Origin: Auanema rhodensis
Lineage: Eukaryota; Nematoda; Chromadorea; Rhabditida; Rhabditidae
Direction: 5' to 3'
DNA: 64,000 bases
Assembly: GCA_964057225.1 (NCBI GenBank)
Contig: OZ059896.1
Coordinates: 20,642,501 to 20,706,500, forward strand
Below the pieces are notes generated by a model. It was not told the DNA's origin, did no database searches, and saw nothing but the letters and a program-made list of their open reading frames with translations. Position numbers and translations under genes: made by a program. This document shows positions 38,209-51,300 of the stretch, in pieces. Within the stretch, counting starts at the first letter, position 1; each line of letters opens with the position of its first letter.

Positions 38209-39962
38209 AAAAATGATGCATTAGTGTATGTTGAGTTTCCATGTACACTCAACATTGCTTCCAAAAACATTTTGACAAAAATTTTTTCGAAAAATTTCAA
38301 AATAATTTAGCAAAAAGTAGATGTTTTTAGATTCCATTTTTCAAGGCAAAGACGATAGACAATGTTATTCAACGAAAAAATTAATTCTTCAGGGTGAAAA
38401 TCGAGGATATAAGTGTGAACTTATATCAGTTGATATCTCGGTGCATTTTTAAGCTAGCGCAAATCTGATAACCCAGATCGACGCAGCTTAAAAATCCGCA
38501 TCGAATGCACTATACTACATTGAGAAACGCTTAATACACAAATTAGTTATGATCGTTTGAAAAATGATGCATTAGTGTATGTTGAGTTTCCATGTACACT
38601 CAACATTGCTTCCAAAAACAGTTTGACAAAAATTTTTTCGAAAAATTTCAAAATAATTTAGCAAAAAGTAGATGTTTTTAGATTCCATTTTTCAAGGCAA
38701 AGACGATAGACAATGTTATTCAACGAAAAAATTAATTCTTCAGGGTGAAAATCGAGGATATAAGTGTGAACTTATATCAGTTGATATCTCGGTGCATTTT
38801 TAAGCTAGCGCAAATCTGATAACACAGATCGACGCAGCTTAAAAATCCGCATCGAATGCACTATACTACATTGAGAAACGCTTGATACAAAAATTAGTTA
38901 TGATCGTTTGAAAAATGATGCATTAGTGTATGTTGAGTTTCCATGTACACTCAACATTGCTTCCAAAAACATTTTGACAAAAATTTTTTCGAAAAATTTC
39001 AAAATAATTTAGCAAAAAGTAGATGTTTTTAGATTCCTTTTTTCAAGGCAAAGACGATGGACAATGTTATTCAACGAAAAAATTAATTCTTCAGGGTGAA
39101 AATCGAGGATATAAGTGTGAACTTATATCAGTTGATATCTCGGTGCATTTTTAAGCTAGCGCAAATCTGATAACACAGATCGGCGCAGCTTAAAATCCGC
39201 ATCGAATGCACTATACTACATTGAGAAACGCTTGATACAAAAATTAGTTATGATCGTTTGAAAAATGATGCATTAGTGTATGTTGAGTTTCCATGTACAC
39301 TCAACATTGCTTCCAAAAACATTTTGACAAAAATTTTTTCGAAAAATTTCAAAATAATTTAGCAAAAAGTAGATGTTTTTAGATTTCATTTTTCAAGGCA
39401 AAGACGATAGACAATGTTATTCAACGAAAAAATTAATTCTTCAGGGTGAAAATCGAGGATATAAGTGTGAACTTATATCAGTTGATATCTCGGTGCATTT
39501 TCAAGCTAGCGCAAATCTGATAACACAGATCGACGCAGCTTAAAAATCCGCATCGAATGCACTATACTACATTGAGAAACGCTTAATACAAAAATTAGTT
39601 ATGATCGTTTGAAAAATGATGCATTAGTGTATGTTGAGTTTCCATGTACACTCAACATTGCTTCCAAAAACATTTTGACAAAAAGTTTTTCGAAAAATTT
39701 CAAAATAATTTAGCAAAAAGTAGATGTTTTTAGATTCCTTTCTTTAAGGCAAAAACGATGGACAATGTTATTCAACGAAAAAATTAATTCTTCAGGGTGA
39801 AAATCGAGGATATAAGTGTGAACTTATATCAGTTGATATCTCGGTGCATTTTTAAGCTAGCGCAAATCTGATAACACAGATCGACGCAGCTTAAAAATCC
39901 GCATCGAATGCACTATACTACATTGAGAAACGCTTGATACAAAAATTAGTTATGATCGTTTG
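38209..39962 (+). repeat. Five-monomer block, right copy of the 4.2-kb-spaced duplication
   Basis: Starts are 38209, 38560, 38911, 39261 and 39612. The order matches 34001-35753, including the rare ACAAAAAGTTTTTCG and CCTTTCTTTAAGG markers. The third member here is of normal tract length, has TCGAGG rather than TAGAGG and keeps A273G. The first has a private ACCCAGATC change near 38473. Confidence 0.9.
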
Positions 39963-42068
39963 AAAAATGATGCATTAGTGTATGTTGAGTTTCCATGTAC
40001 ACTCAACATTGCTTCCAAAAACATTTTGACAAAAATTTTTTCGAAAAATTTCAAAATAATTTAGCAAAAAGTAGATGTTTTTAGATTCCTTTTTTCAAGG
40101 CAAAGACGATGGACAATGTTATTCAACGAAAAAATTAATTCTTCAGGGTGAAAATCGAGGATATAAGTGTGAATTTATATCAGTTGATATCTCGGTGCAT
40201 TTTCAAGCTAGCGCAAATCTGATAACACAGATCGACGCAGCTTAAAAATCCGCATCGAATGCACTATACTACATTGAGAAACGCTTAATACAAAAATTAG
40301 TTATGATCGTTTGAAAAATGATGCATTAGTGTATGTTGAGTTTCCATGTACACTCAACATTGCTTCCAAAAACATTTTGACAAAAATTTTTTCGAAAAAT
40401 TTCAAAATAATTTAGCAAAAAGTAGATGTTTTTAGATTCCTTTTTTCAAGGCAAAGACGATGGACAATGTTATTCAACGAAAAAATTAATTCTTCAGGGT
40501 GAAAATCGAGGATATAAGTGTGAATTTATATCAGTTGATATCTCGGTGCATTTTCAAGCTAGCGCAAATCTGATAACACAGATCGACGCAGCTTAAAAAT
40601 CCGCATCGAATGCACTATACTACATTGAGAAACGCTTAATACAAAAATTAGTTATGATCGTTTGAAAAATGATGCATTAGTGTATGTTGAGTTTCCATGT
40701 ACACTCAACATTGCTTCCAAAAACATTTTGACAAAAATTTTTTCGAAAAATTTCAAAATAATTTAGCAAAAAGTAGATGTTTTTAGATTCCATTTTTCAA
40801 GGCAAAGACGATAGACAGTGTTATTCAACGAAAAAATCAATTCTTCAGGGTGAAAATCGAGGATATAAGTGTGAACTTATATCAGTTGATATCTCGGTGC
40901 ATTTTCAAGCTAGCGCAAATCTGATAACACAGATCGACGCAGCTTAAAAATCCGCATCGAATGCACTATACTACATTGAGAAACGCTTAATACAAAAATT
41001 AGTTATGATCGTTTGAAAAATGATGCATTAGTGTATGTTGAGTTTCCATGTACACTCAACATTGCTTCCAAAAACATTTTGACAAAAATTTTTTCGAAAA
41101 ATTTCAAAATAATTTAGCAAAAAGTAGATGTTTCTAGATTCCTTTTTTTAAGGCAAAGACGATGGACAATGTTATTCAACGAAAAAATTAATTCTTCAGG
41201 GTGAAAATCGAGGATATAAGTGTGAACTTATATCAGTTGATATCTCGGTGCATTTTTAAGCTAGCGCAAATCTGATAACACAGATCGACGCAGCTTAAAA
41301 ATCTGCATCGAATGCACTATACTACATCAAGAAACGCTTGATACAAAAATTAGTTATGATCGTTTGAAAAATGATGCATTAGTGTATGTTGAGTTTCCAT
41401 GTACACTCAACATTGCTTCCAAAAACATTTTGACAAAAATTTTTTCGAAAAATTTCAAAATAATTTAGCAAAAAGTAGATGTTTTTAGATTCCATTTTTC
41501 AAGGCAAAGACGATAGACAATGTTATTCAACGAAAAAATTAATTCTTCAGGGTGAAAATCGAGGATATAAGTGTGAACTTATATCAGTTGATATCTCGGT
41601 GCATTTTCAAGCTAGCGCAAATCTGATAACACAGATCGACGCAGCTTAAAAATCCGCATCGAATGCACTATACTACATTGAGAAACGCTTAATACAAAAA
41701 TTAGTTATGATCGTTTGAAAAATGATGCATTAGTGTATGTTGAGTTTCCATGTACACTCAACATTGCTTCCAAAAACATTTTGACAAAAATTTTTTCGAA
41801 AAATTTCAAAATAATTTAGCAAAAAGTAGATGTTTTTAGATTCCATTTTTCAAGGCAAAGACGATAGACAGTGTTATTCAACGAAAAAATCAATTCTTCA
41901 GGGTGAAAATCGAGGATATAAGTGTGAACTTATATCAGTTGATATCTCGGTGCATTTTCAAGCTAGCGCAAATCTGATAACACAGATCGACGCAGCTTAA
42001 AAATCCGCATCGAATGCACTATACTACATTGAGAAACGCTTAATACAAAAATTAGTTATGATCGTTTG
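39963..42068 (+). repeat. Six monomers, first two a tandem single-monomer duplication
   Basis: Starts are 39963, 40314, 40665, 41016, 41367 and 41718. The first two share CCTTTTTTCAAGG, GATGG, C212T and C242, a combination I saw nowhere else. Those at 40665 and 41718 are A154G/T174C types. The monomer at 41016 is the last T119C/CTG/CATCAAG copy. Confidence 0.88.
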
Positions 42069-45000
42069 AAAAATGATGCATTAGTGTATGTTGAGTTTCC
42101 ATGTACACTCAACATTGCTTCCAAAAACATTTTGACAAAAATTTTTTCGAAAAATTTCAAAATAATTTAGCAAAAAGTAGATGTTTTTAGATTCCTTTTT
42201 TCAAGGCAAAGACGATGGACAATGTTATTCAACGAAAAAATTAATTCTTCAGGGTGAAAATAGAGGATATAAGTGTGAACTTATATCAGTTGATATCTCG
42301 GTGCATTTTTAAGCTAGCGCAAATCTGATAACACAGATCGGCGCAGCTTAAAATCCGCATCGAATGCACTATACTACATTGAGAAACGCTTGATACAAAA
42401 ATTAGTTATGATCGTTTGAAAAATGATGCATTAGTGTATGTTGAGTTTCCATGTACACTCAACATTGCTTCCAAAAACATTTTGACAAAAATTTTTTCGA
42501 AAAATTTCAAAATAATTTAGCAAAAAGTAGATGTTTTTAGATTCCATTTTTCAAGGCAAAGACGATAGACAATGTTATTCAACGAAAAAATTAATTCTTC
42601 AGGGTGAAAATCGAGGATATAAGTGTGAATTTATATCAGTTGATATCTCGGTGCATTTTTAAGCTAGCGCAAATCTGATAACACAGATCGACGCAGCTTA
42701 AAAATCCGCATCGAATGCACTATACTACATTGAGAAACGCTTAATACAAAAATTAGTTATGATCGTTTGAAAAATGATGCATTAGTGTATGTTGAGTTTC
42801 CATGTACACTCAACATTGCTTCCAAAAACATTTTGACAAAAATTTTTTCGAAAAATTTCAAAATAATTTAGCAAAAAGTAGATGTTTTTAGATTCCTTTT
42901 TTTAAGGCAAAAACGATGGACAATGTTATTCAACGAAAAAATTAATTCTTCAGGGTGAAAATCGAGGATATAAGTGTGAACTTATATCAGTTGATATCTC
43001 GGTGCATTTTCAAGCTAGCGCAAATCTGATAACACAGATCGACGCAGCTTAAAAATCCGCATCGAATGCACTATACTACATTGAGAAACGCTTAATACAA
43101 GAATTAGTTATGATCGTTTGAAAAATGATGCATTAGTGTATGTTGAGTTTCCATGTACACTCAACATTGCTTCCAAAAACATTTTGACAAAAATTTTTTC
43201 GAAAAATTTCAAAATAATTTAGCAAAAAGTAGATGTTTTTAGATTCCATTTTTCAAGACAAAGACGATAGACAGTGTTATTCAACGAAAAAATCAATTCT
43301 TCAGGGTGAAAATCGAGGATATAAGTGTGAACTTATATCAGTTGATATCTCGGTGCATTTTCAAGCTAGCGCAAATCTGATAACACAGATCGACGCAGCT
43401 TAAAAATCCGCATCGAATGCACTATACTACATTGAGAAACGCTTAATACAAAAATTAGTTATGATCGTTTGAAAAATGATGCATTAGTGTATGTTCAGTT
43501 TCCATGTACACTCAACATTGCTTCCAAAAACATTTTGACAAAAATTTTTTCGAAAAATTTCAAAATAATTTAGCAAAAAGTAGATGTTTTTAGATTCCTT
43601 TTTTTAAGGCAAAAACGATGGACAATGTTATTCAACGAAAAAATTAATTCTTCAGGGTGAAAATCGAGGATATAAGTGTGAACTTATATCAGTTGATATC
43701 TCGGTGCATTTTTAAGCTAGCGCAAATCTGATAACACAGATCGACGCAGCTTAAAAATCCGCATCGAATGCACTATACTACATTGAGAAACGCTTAATAC
43801 AAAAATTAGTTATGATCGTTTGAAAAATGATGCATTAGTGTATGTTGAGTTTCCATGTACACTCAACATTGCTTCCCAAAACATTTTGACAAAAATTTTT
43901 TCGAAAAATTTCAAAATAATTTAGCAAAAAGTAGATGTTTTTAGATTCCTTTTTTTAAGGCAAAAACGATGGACAATGTTATTCAACGAAAAAATTAATT
44001 CTTCAGGGTGAAAATCGAGGATATAAGTGTGAACTTATATCAGTTGATATCTCGGTGCATTTTTAAGCTAGCGCAAATCTGATAACACAGATCGACGCAG
44101 CTTAAAAATCCGCATCGAATGCACTATACTACATTGAGAAACGCTTAATACAAAAATTAGTTATGATCGTTTGAAAAATGATGCATTAGTGTATGTTGAG
44201 TTTCCATGTACACTCAACATTGCTTCCAAAAACATTTTGACAAAAATTTTTTCGAAAAATTTCAAAATAATTTAGCAAAAAGTAGATGTTTTTAGATTCC
44301 ATTTTTCAAGGCAAAGACGATAGACAATGTTATTCAACGAAAAAATTAATTCTTCAGGGTGAAAATCGAGGATATAAGTGTGAACTTATATCAGTTGATA
44401 TCTCGGTGCATTTTCAAGCTAGCGCAAATCTGATAACACAGATCGACGCAGCTTAAAAATCCGCATCGAATGCACTATACTACATTGAGAAACGCTTAAT
44501 ACAAAAATTAGTTATGATCGTTTGAAAAATGATGCATTAGTGTATGTTGAGTTTCCATGTACACTCAACATTGCTTCCAAAAACATTTTGACAAAACTTT
44601 TTCGAAAAATTTCAAAATAATTTAGCAGAAAGTAGATGTTTTTAGATTCCTTTTTTTAAGGCAAAGACGATGGACAATGTTATTCAACGAAAAAATTAAT
44701 TCTTCAGGGTGAAAATCGAGGATATAAGTGTGAACTTATATCAGTTGATATCTCGGTGCATTTTCAAGCTAGCGCAAATCTGATAACACAGATCGACGCA
44801 GCTTAAAAATCCGCATCGAATGCACTATACTACATTGAGAAACGCTTAATACAAAAATTAGTTATGATCGTTTGAAAAATGATGCATTAGTGTATGTTGA
44901 GTTTCCATGTACACTCAACATTGCTTCCAAAAACATTTTGACAAAAATTTTTTCGAAAAATTTCAAAATAATTTAGCAAAAAGTAGATGTTTTTAGATTC

Positions 45001-48000
45001 CTTTTTTTAAGGCAAAAACGATGGACAATGTTATTCAACGAAAAAATTAATTCTTCAGGGTGAAAATCGAGGATATAAGTGTGAACTTATATCAGTTGAT
45101 ATCTCGGTGCATTTTTAAGCTAGCGCAAATCTGATAACACAGATCGACGCAGCTTAAAAATCCGCATCGAATGCACTATACTACATTGAGAAACGCTTAA
45201 TACAAAAATTAGTTATGATCGTTTGAAAAATGATGCATTAGTGTATGTTGAGTTTCCATGTACACTCAACATTGCTTCCAAAAACATTTTGACAAAAATT
45301 TTTTCGAAAAATTTCAAAATAATTTAGCAAAAAGTAGATGTTTTTAGATTCCATTTTTCAAGGCAAAGACGATAGACAATGTTATTCAACGAAAAAATTA
45401 ATTCTTCAGGGTGAAAATCGAGGATATAAGTGTGAACTTATATCAGTTGATATCTCGGTGCATTTTCAAGCTAGCGCAAATCTGATAACACAGATCGACG
45501 CAGCTTAAAAATCCGCATCGAATGCACTATACTACATTGAGAAACGCTTAATACAAAAATTAGTTATGATCGTTTGAAAAATGATGCATTAGTGTATGTT
45601 GAGTTTCCATGTACACTCAACATTGCTTCCAAAAACATTTTGACAAAAATTTTTTCGAAAAATTTCAAAATAATTTAGCAAAAAGTAGATGTTTTTAGAT
45701 TCCTTTTTTTAAGGCAAAAACGATGGACAATGTTATTCAACGAAAAAATTAATTCTTCAGGGTGAAAATCGAGGATATAAGTGTGAACATATATCAGTTG
45801 ATATCTCGGTGCATTTTTAAGCTAGCGCAAATCTGATAACACAGATCGACGCAGCTTAAAAATCCGCATCGAATGCACTATACTACATTGAGAAACGCTT
45901 AATACAAAAATTAGTTATGATCGTTTGAAAAATGATGCATTAGTGTATGTTGAGTTTCCATGTACACTCAACATTGCTTCCAAAAACATTTTGACAAAAC
46001 TTTTTTCGAAAAATTTCAAAATAATTTAGCAAAAAGTAGATGTTTTTAGATTTCTTTTTTTAAGGCAAAAACGATGGACAATGTTATTCAACGAAAAAAT
46101 TAGTTCTTCAGGGTGAAAATCGAGGATATAAGTGTGAACTTATATCAGTTGATATCTCGGTGCATTTTTAAGCTAGCGCAAATCTGATAACACAGATCGA
46201 CGCAGCTTAAAAATCTGCATCGAATGCACTATACTACATCAAGAAACGCTTAATACAAAAATTAGTTATGATCGTTTGAAAAATGATGCATTAGTGTATG
46301 TTGAGTTTCCATGTACACTCAACATTGCTTCCAAAAACATTTTGACAAAAATTTTTTCGAAAAATTTCAAAATAATTTAGCAAAAAGTAGATGTTTTTAG
46401 ATTCCTTTTTTTAAGGCAAAAACGATGGACAATGTTATTCAACGAAAAAATTAATTCTTCAGGGTGAAAATCGAGGATATAAGTGTGAACTTATATCAGT
46501 TGATATCTCGGTGCATTTTCAAGCTAGCGCAAATCTGATAACACAGATCGACGCAGCTTAAAAATCCGCATCGAATGCACTATACTACATTGAGAAACGC
46601 TTAATACAAAAATTAGTTATGATCGTTTGAAAAATGATGCATTAGTGTATGTTGAGTTTCCATGTACACTCAACATTGCTTCCAAAAACATTTTGACAAA
46701 AATTTTTTCGAAAAATTTCAAAATAATTTAGCAAAAAGTAGATGTTTTTAGATTCCATTTTTCAAGGCAAAGACGATAGACAGTGTTATTCAACGAAAAA
46801 ATCAATTCTTCAGGGTGAAAATCGAGGATATAAGTGTGAACTTATATCAGTTGATATCTCGGTGCATTTTCAAGCTAGCGCAAATCTGATAACACAGATC
46901 GACGCAGCTTAAAAATCCGCATCGAATGCACTATACTACATTGAGAAACGCTTAATACAAAAATTAGTTATGATCGTTTGAAAAATGATGCATTAGTGTA
47001 TGTTGAGTTTCCATGTACACTCAACATTGCTTCCAAAAACATTTTGACAAAAATTTTTTCGAAAAATTTCAAAATAATTTAGCAAAAAGTAGATGTTTTT
47101 AGATTCCATTTTTCAAGGCAAAGACGATAGACAATGTTATTCAACGAAAAAATTAATTCTTCAGGGTGAAAATCGAGGATATAAGTGTGAATTTATATCA
47201 GTTGATATCTCGGTGCATTTTCAAGCTAGCGCAAATCTGATAACACAGATCGACGCAGCTTAAAAATCCGCATCGAATGCACTATACTACATTGAGAAAC
47301 GCTTAATACAAAAATTAGTTATGATCGTTTGAAAAATGATGCATTAGTGTATGTTGAGTTTCCATGTACACTCAACATTGCTTCCAAAAACATTTTGACA
47401 AAAATTTTTTCGAAAAATTTCAAAATAATTTAGCAAAAAGTAGATGTTTTTAGATTCCATTTTTCAAGGCAAAGACGATAGACAGTGTTATTCAACGAAA
47501 AAATCAATTCTTCAGGGTGAAAATCGAGGATATAAGTGTGAACTTATATCAGTTGATATCTCGGTGCATTTTCAAGCTAGCGCAAATCTGATAACACAGA
47601 TCGACGCAGCTTAAAAATCCGCATCGAATGCACTATACTACATTGAGAAACGCTTAATACAAAAATTAGTTATGATCGTTTGAAAAATGATGCATTAGTG
47701 TATGTTGAGTTTCCATGTACACTCAACATTGCTTCCAAAAACATTTTGACAAAAATTTTTTCGAAAAATTTCAAAATAATTTAGCAAAAAGTAGATGTTT
47801 TTAGATTCCTTTTTTTAAGGCAAAAACAATGGACAATGTTATTCAACGAAAAAATTAATTCTTCAGGGTGAAAATCGAGGATATAAGTGTGAACTTATAT
47901 CAGTTGATATCTCGGTGCATTTTCAAGCTAGCGCAAATCTGATAACACAGATCGACGCAGCTTAAAAATCCGCATCGAATGCACTATACTACATTGAGAA

Positions 48001-48384
48001 ACGCTTAATACAAAAATTAGTTATGATCGTTTGAAAAATGATGCATTAGTGTATGTTGAGTTTCCATGTACACTCAACATTGCTTCCAAAAACATTTTGA
48101 CAAAAATTTTTTCGAAAAATTTCAAAATAATTTAGCAAAAAGTAGATGTTTTTAGATTCCATTTTTCAAGGCAAAGACGATAGACAGTGTTATTCAACGA
48201 AAAAATCAATTCTTCAGGGTGAAAATCGAGGATATAAGTGTGAACTTATATCAGTTGATATCTCGGTGCATTTTCAAGCTAGCGCAAATCTGATAACACA
48301 GATCGACGCAGCTTAAAAATCCGCATCGAATGCACTATACTACATTGAGAAACGCTTAATACAAAAATTAGTTATGATCGTTTG
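42069..48384 (+). repeat. Large higher-order unit 1, 18 monomers (6316 bp)
   Basis: The unit begins with an AAATAGAGG 350-bp monomer and ends before the next one. Landmark monomers in order are: CAAGACAAAG with A154G (43121); left-arm TTCAG (43472); GACAAAACTTTTTCG with GCAGAAAG, 350 bp (44525); CATATATC (45577); ACTTTTTTCG with GATTTC, TTAGTTC and CTG/CATCAAG (45928); C212T (46981); and AAAACAATGG (47683). Nearly all recur in the same order in the next unit. Length is 18 x 351 minus 2. Confidence 0.92.
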
Positions 48385-51300
48385 AAAAATGATGCATTAG
48401 TGTATGTTGAGTTTCCATGTACACTCAACATTGCTTCCAAAAACATTTTGACAAAAATTTTTTCGAAAAATTTCAAAATAATTTAGCAAAAAGTAGATGT
48501 TTTTAGATTCCTTTTTTCAAGGCAAAGACGATGGACAATGTTATTCAACGAAAAAATTAATTCTTCAGGGTGAAAATAGAGGATATAAGTGTGAACTTAT
48601 ATCAGTTGATATCTCGGTGCATTTTTAAGCTAGCGCAAATCTGATAACACAGATCGGCGCAGCTTAAAATCCGCATCGAATGCACTATACTACATTGAGA
48701 AACGCTTGATACAAAAATTAGTTATGATCGTTTGAAAAATGATGCATTAGTGTATGTTGAGTTTCCATGTACACTCAACATTGCTTCCAAAAACAGTTTG
48801 ACAAAAATTTTTTCGAAAAATTTCAAAATAATTTAGCAAAAAGTAGATGTTTTTAGATTCCATTTTTCAAGGCAAAGACGATAGACAATGTTATTCAACG
48901 AAAAAATTAATTCTTCAGGGTGAAAATCGAGGATATAAGTGTGAATTTATATCAGTTGATATCTCGGTGCATTTTCAAGCTAGCGCAAATCTGATAACAC
49001 AGATCGACGCAGCTTAAAAATCCGCATCGAATGCACTATACTACATTGAGAAACGCTTAATACAAAAATTAGTTATGATCGTTTGAAAAATGATGCATTA
49101 GTGTATGTTGAGTTTCCATGTACACTCAACATTGCTTCCAAAAACATTTTGACAAAAATTTTTTCGAAAAATTTCAAAATAATTTAGCAAAAAGTAGATG
49201 TTTTTAGATTCCATTTTTCAAGACAAAGACGATAGACAGTGTTATTCAACGAAAAAATCAATTCTTCAGGGTGAAAATCGAGGATATAAGTGTGAACTTA
49301 TATCAGTTGATATCTCGGTGCATTTTCAAGCTAGCGCAAATCTGATAACACAGATCGACGCAGCTTAAAAATCCGCATCGAATGCACTATACTACATTGA
49401 GAAACGCTTAATACAAAAATTAGTTATGATCGTTTGAAAAATGATGCATTAGTGTATGTTCAGTTTCCATGTACACTCAACATTGCTTCCAAAAACATTT
49501 TGACAAAAATTTTTTCGAAAAATTTCAAAATAATTTAGCAAAAAGTAGATGTTTTTAGATTCCTTTTTTTAAGGCAAAAACGATGGACAATGTTATTCAA
49601 CGAAAAAATTAATTCTTCAGGGTGAAAATCGAGGATATAAGTGTGAACTTATATCAGTTGATATCTCGGTGCATTTTTAAGCTAGCGCAAATCTGATAAC
49701 ACAGATCGACGCAGCTTAAAAATCCGCATCGAATGCACTATACTACATTGAGAAACGCTTAATACAAAAATTAGTTATGATCGTTTGAAAAATGATGCAT
49801 TAGTGTATGTTGAGTTTCCATGTACACTCAACATTGCTTCCAAAAACATTTTGACAAAAATTTTTTCGAAAAATTTCAAAATAATTTAGCAAAAAGTAGA
49901 TGTTTTTAGATTCCATTTTTCAAGGCAAAGACGATAGACAATGTTATTCAACGAAAAAATTAATTCTTCAGGGTGAAAATCGAGGATATAAGTGTGAACT
50001 TATATCAGTTGATATCTCGGTGCATTTTCAAGCTAGCGCAAATCTGATAACACAGATCGACGCAGCTTAAAAATCCGCATCGAATGCACTATACTACATT
50101 GAGAAACGCTTAATACAAAAATTAGTTATGATCGTTTGAAAAATGATGCATTAGTGTATGTTGAGTTTCCATGTACACTCAACATTGCTTCCAAAAACAT
50201 TTTGACAAAAATTTTTTCGAAAAATTTCAAAATAATTTAGCAAAAAGTAGATGTTTTTAGATTCCTTTTTTTAAGGCAAAAACGATGGACAATGTTATTC
50301 AACGAAAAAATTAATTCTTCAGGGTGAAAATCGAGGATATAAGTGTGAACTTATATCAGTTGATATCTCGGTGCATTTTTAAGCTAGCGCAAATCTGATA
50401 ACACAGATCGACGCAGCTTAAAAATCCGCATCGAATGCACTATACTACATTGAGAAACGCTTAATACAAAAATTAGTTATGATCGTTTGAAAAATGATGC
50501 ATTAGTGTATGTTGAGTTTCCATGTACACTCAACATTGCTTCCAAAAACATTTTGACAAAAATTTTTTCGAAAAATTTCAAAATAATTTAGCAAAAAGTA
50601 GATGTTTTTAGATTCCATTTTTCAAGGCAAAGACGATAGACAATGTTATTCAACGAAAAAATTAATTCTTCAGGGTGAAAATCGAGGATATAAGTGTGAA
50701 CTTATATCAGTTGATATCTCGGTGCATTTTCAAGCTAGCGCAAATCTGATAACACAGATCGACGCAGCTTAAAAATCCGCATCGAATGCACTATACTACA
50801 TTGAGAAACGCTTAATACAAAAATTAGTTATGATCGTTTGAAAAATGATGCATTAGTGTATGTTGAGTTTCCATGTACACTCAACATTGCTTCCAAAAAC
50901 ATTTTGACAAAACTTTTTCGAAAAATTTCAAAATAATTTAGCAGAAAGTAGATGTTTTTAGATTCCTTTTTTTAAGGCAAAGACGATGGACAATGTTATT
51001 CAACGAAAAAATTAATTCTTCAGGGTGAAAATCGAGGATATAAGTGTGAACTTATATCAGTTGATATCTCGGTGCATTTTCAAGCTAGCGCAAATCTGAT
51101 AACACAGATCGACGCAGCTTAAAAATCCGCATCGAATGCACTATACTACATTGAGAAACGCTTAATACAAAAATTAGTTATGATCGTTTGAAAAATGATG
51201 CATTAGTGTATGTTGAGTTTCCATGTACACTCAACATTGCTTCCAAAAACATTTTGACAAAAATTTTTTCGAAAAATTTCAAAATAATTTAGCAAAAAGT

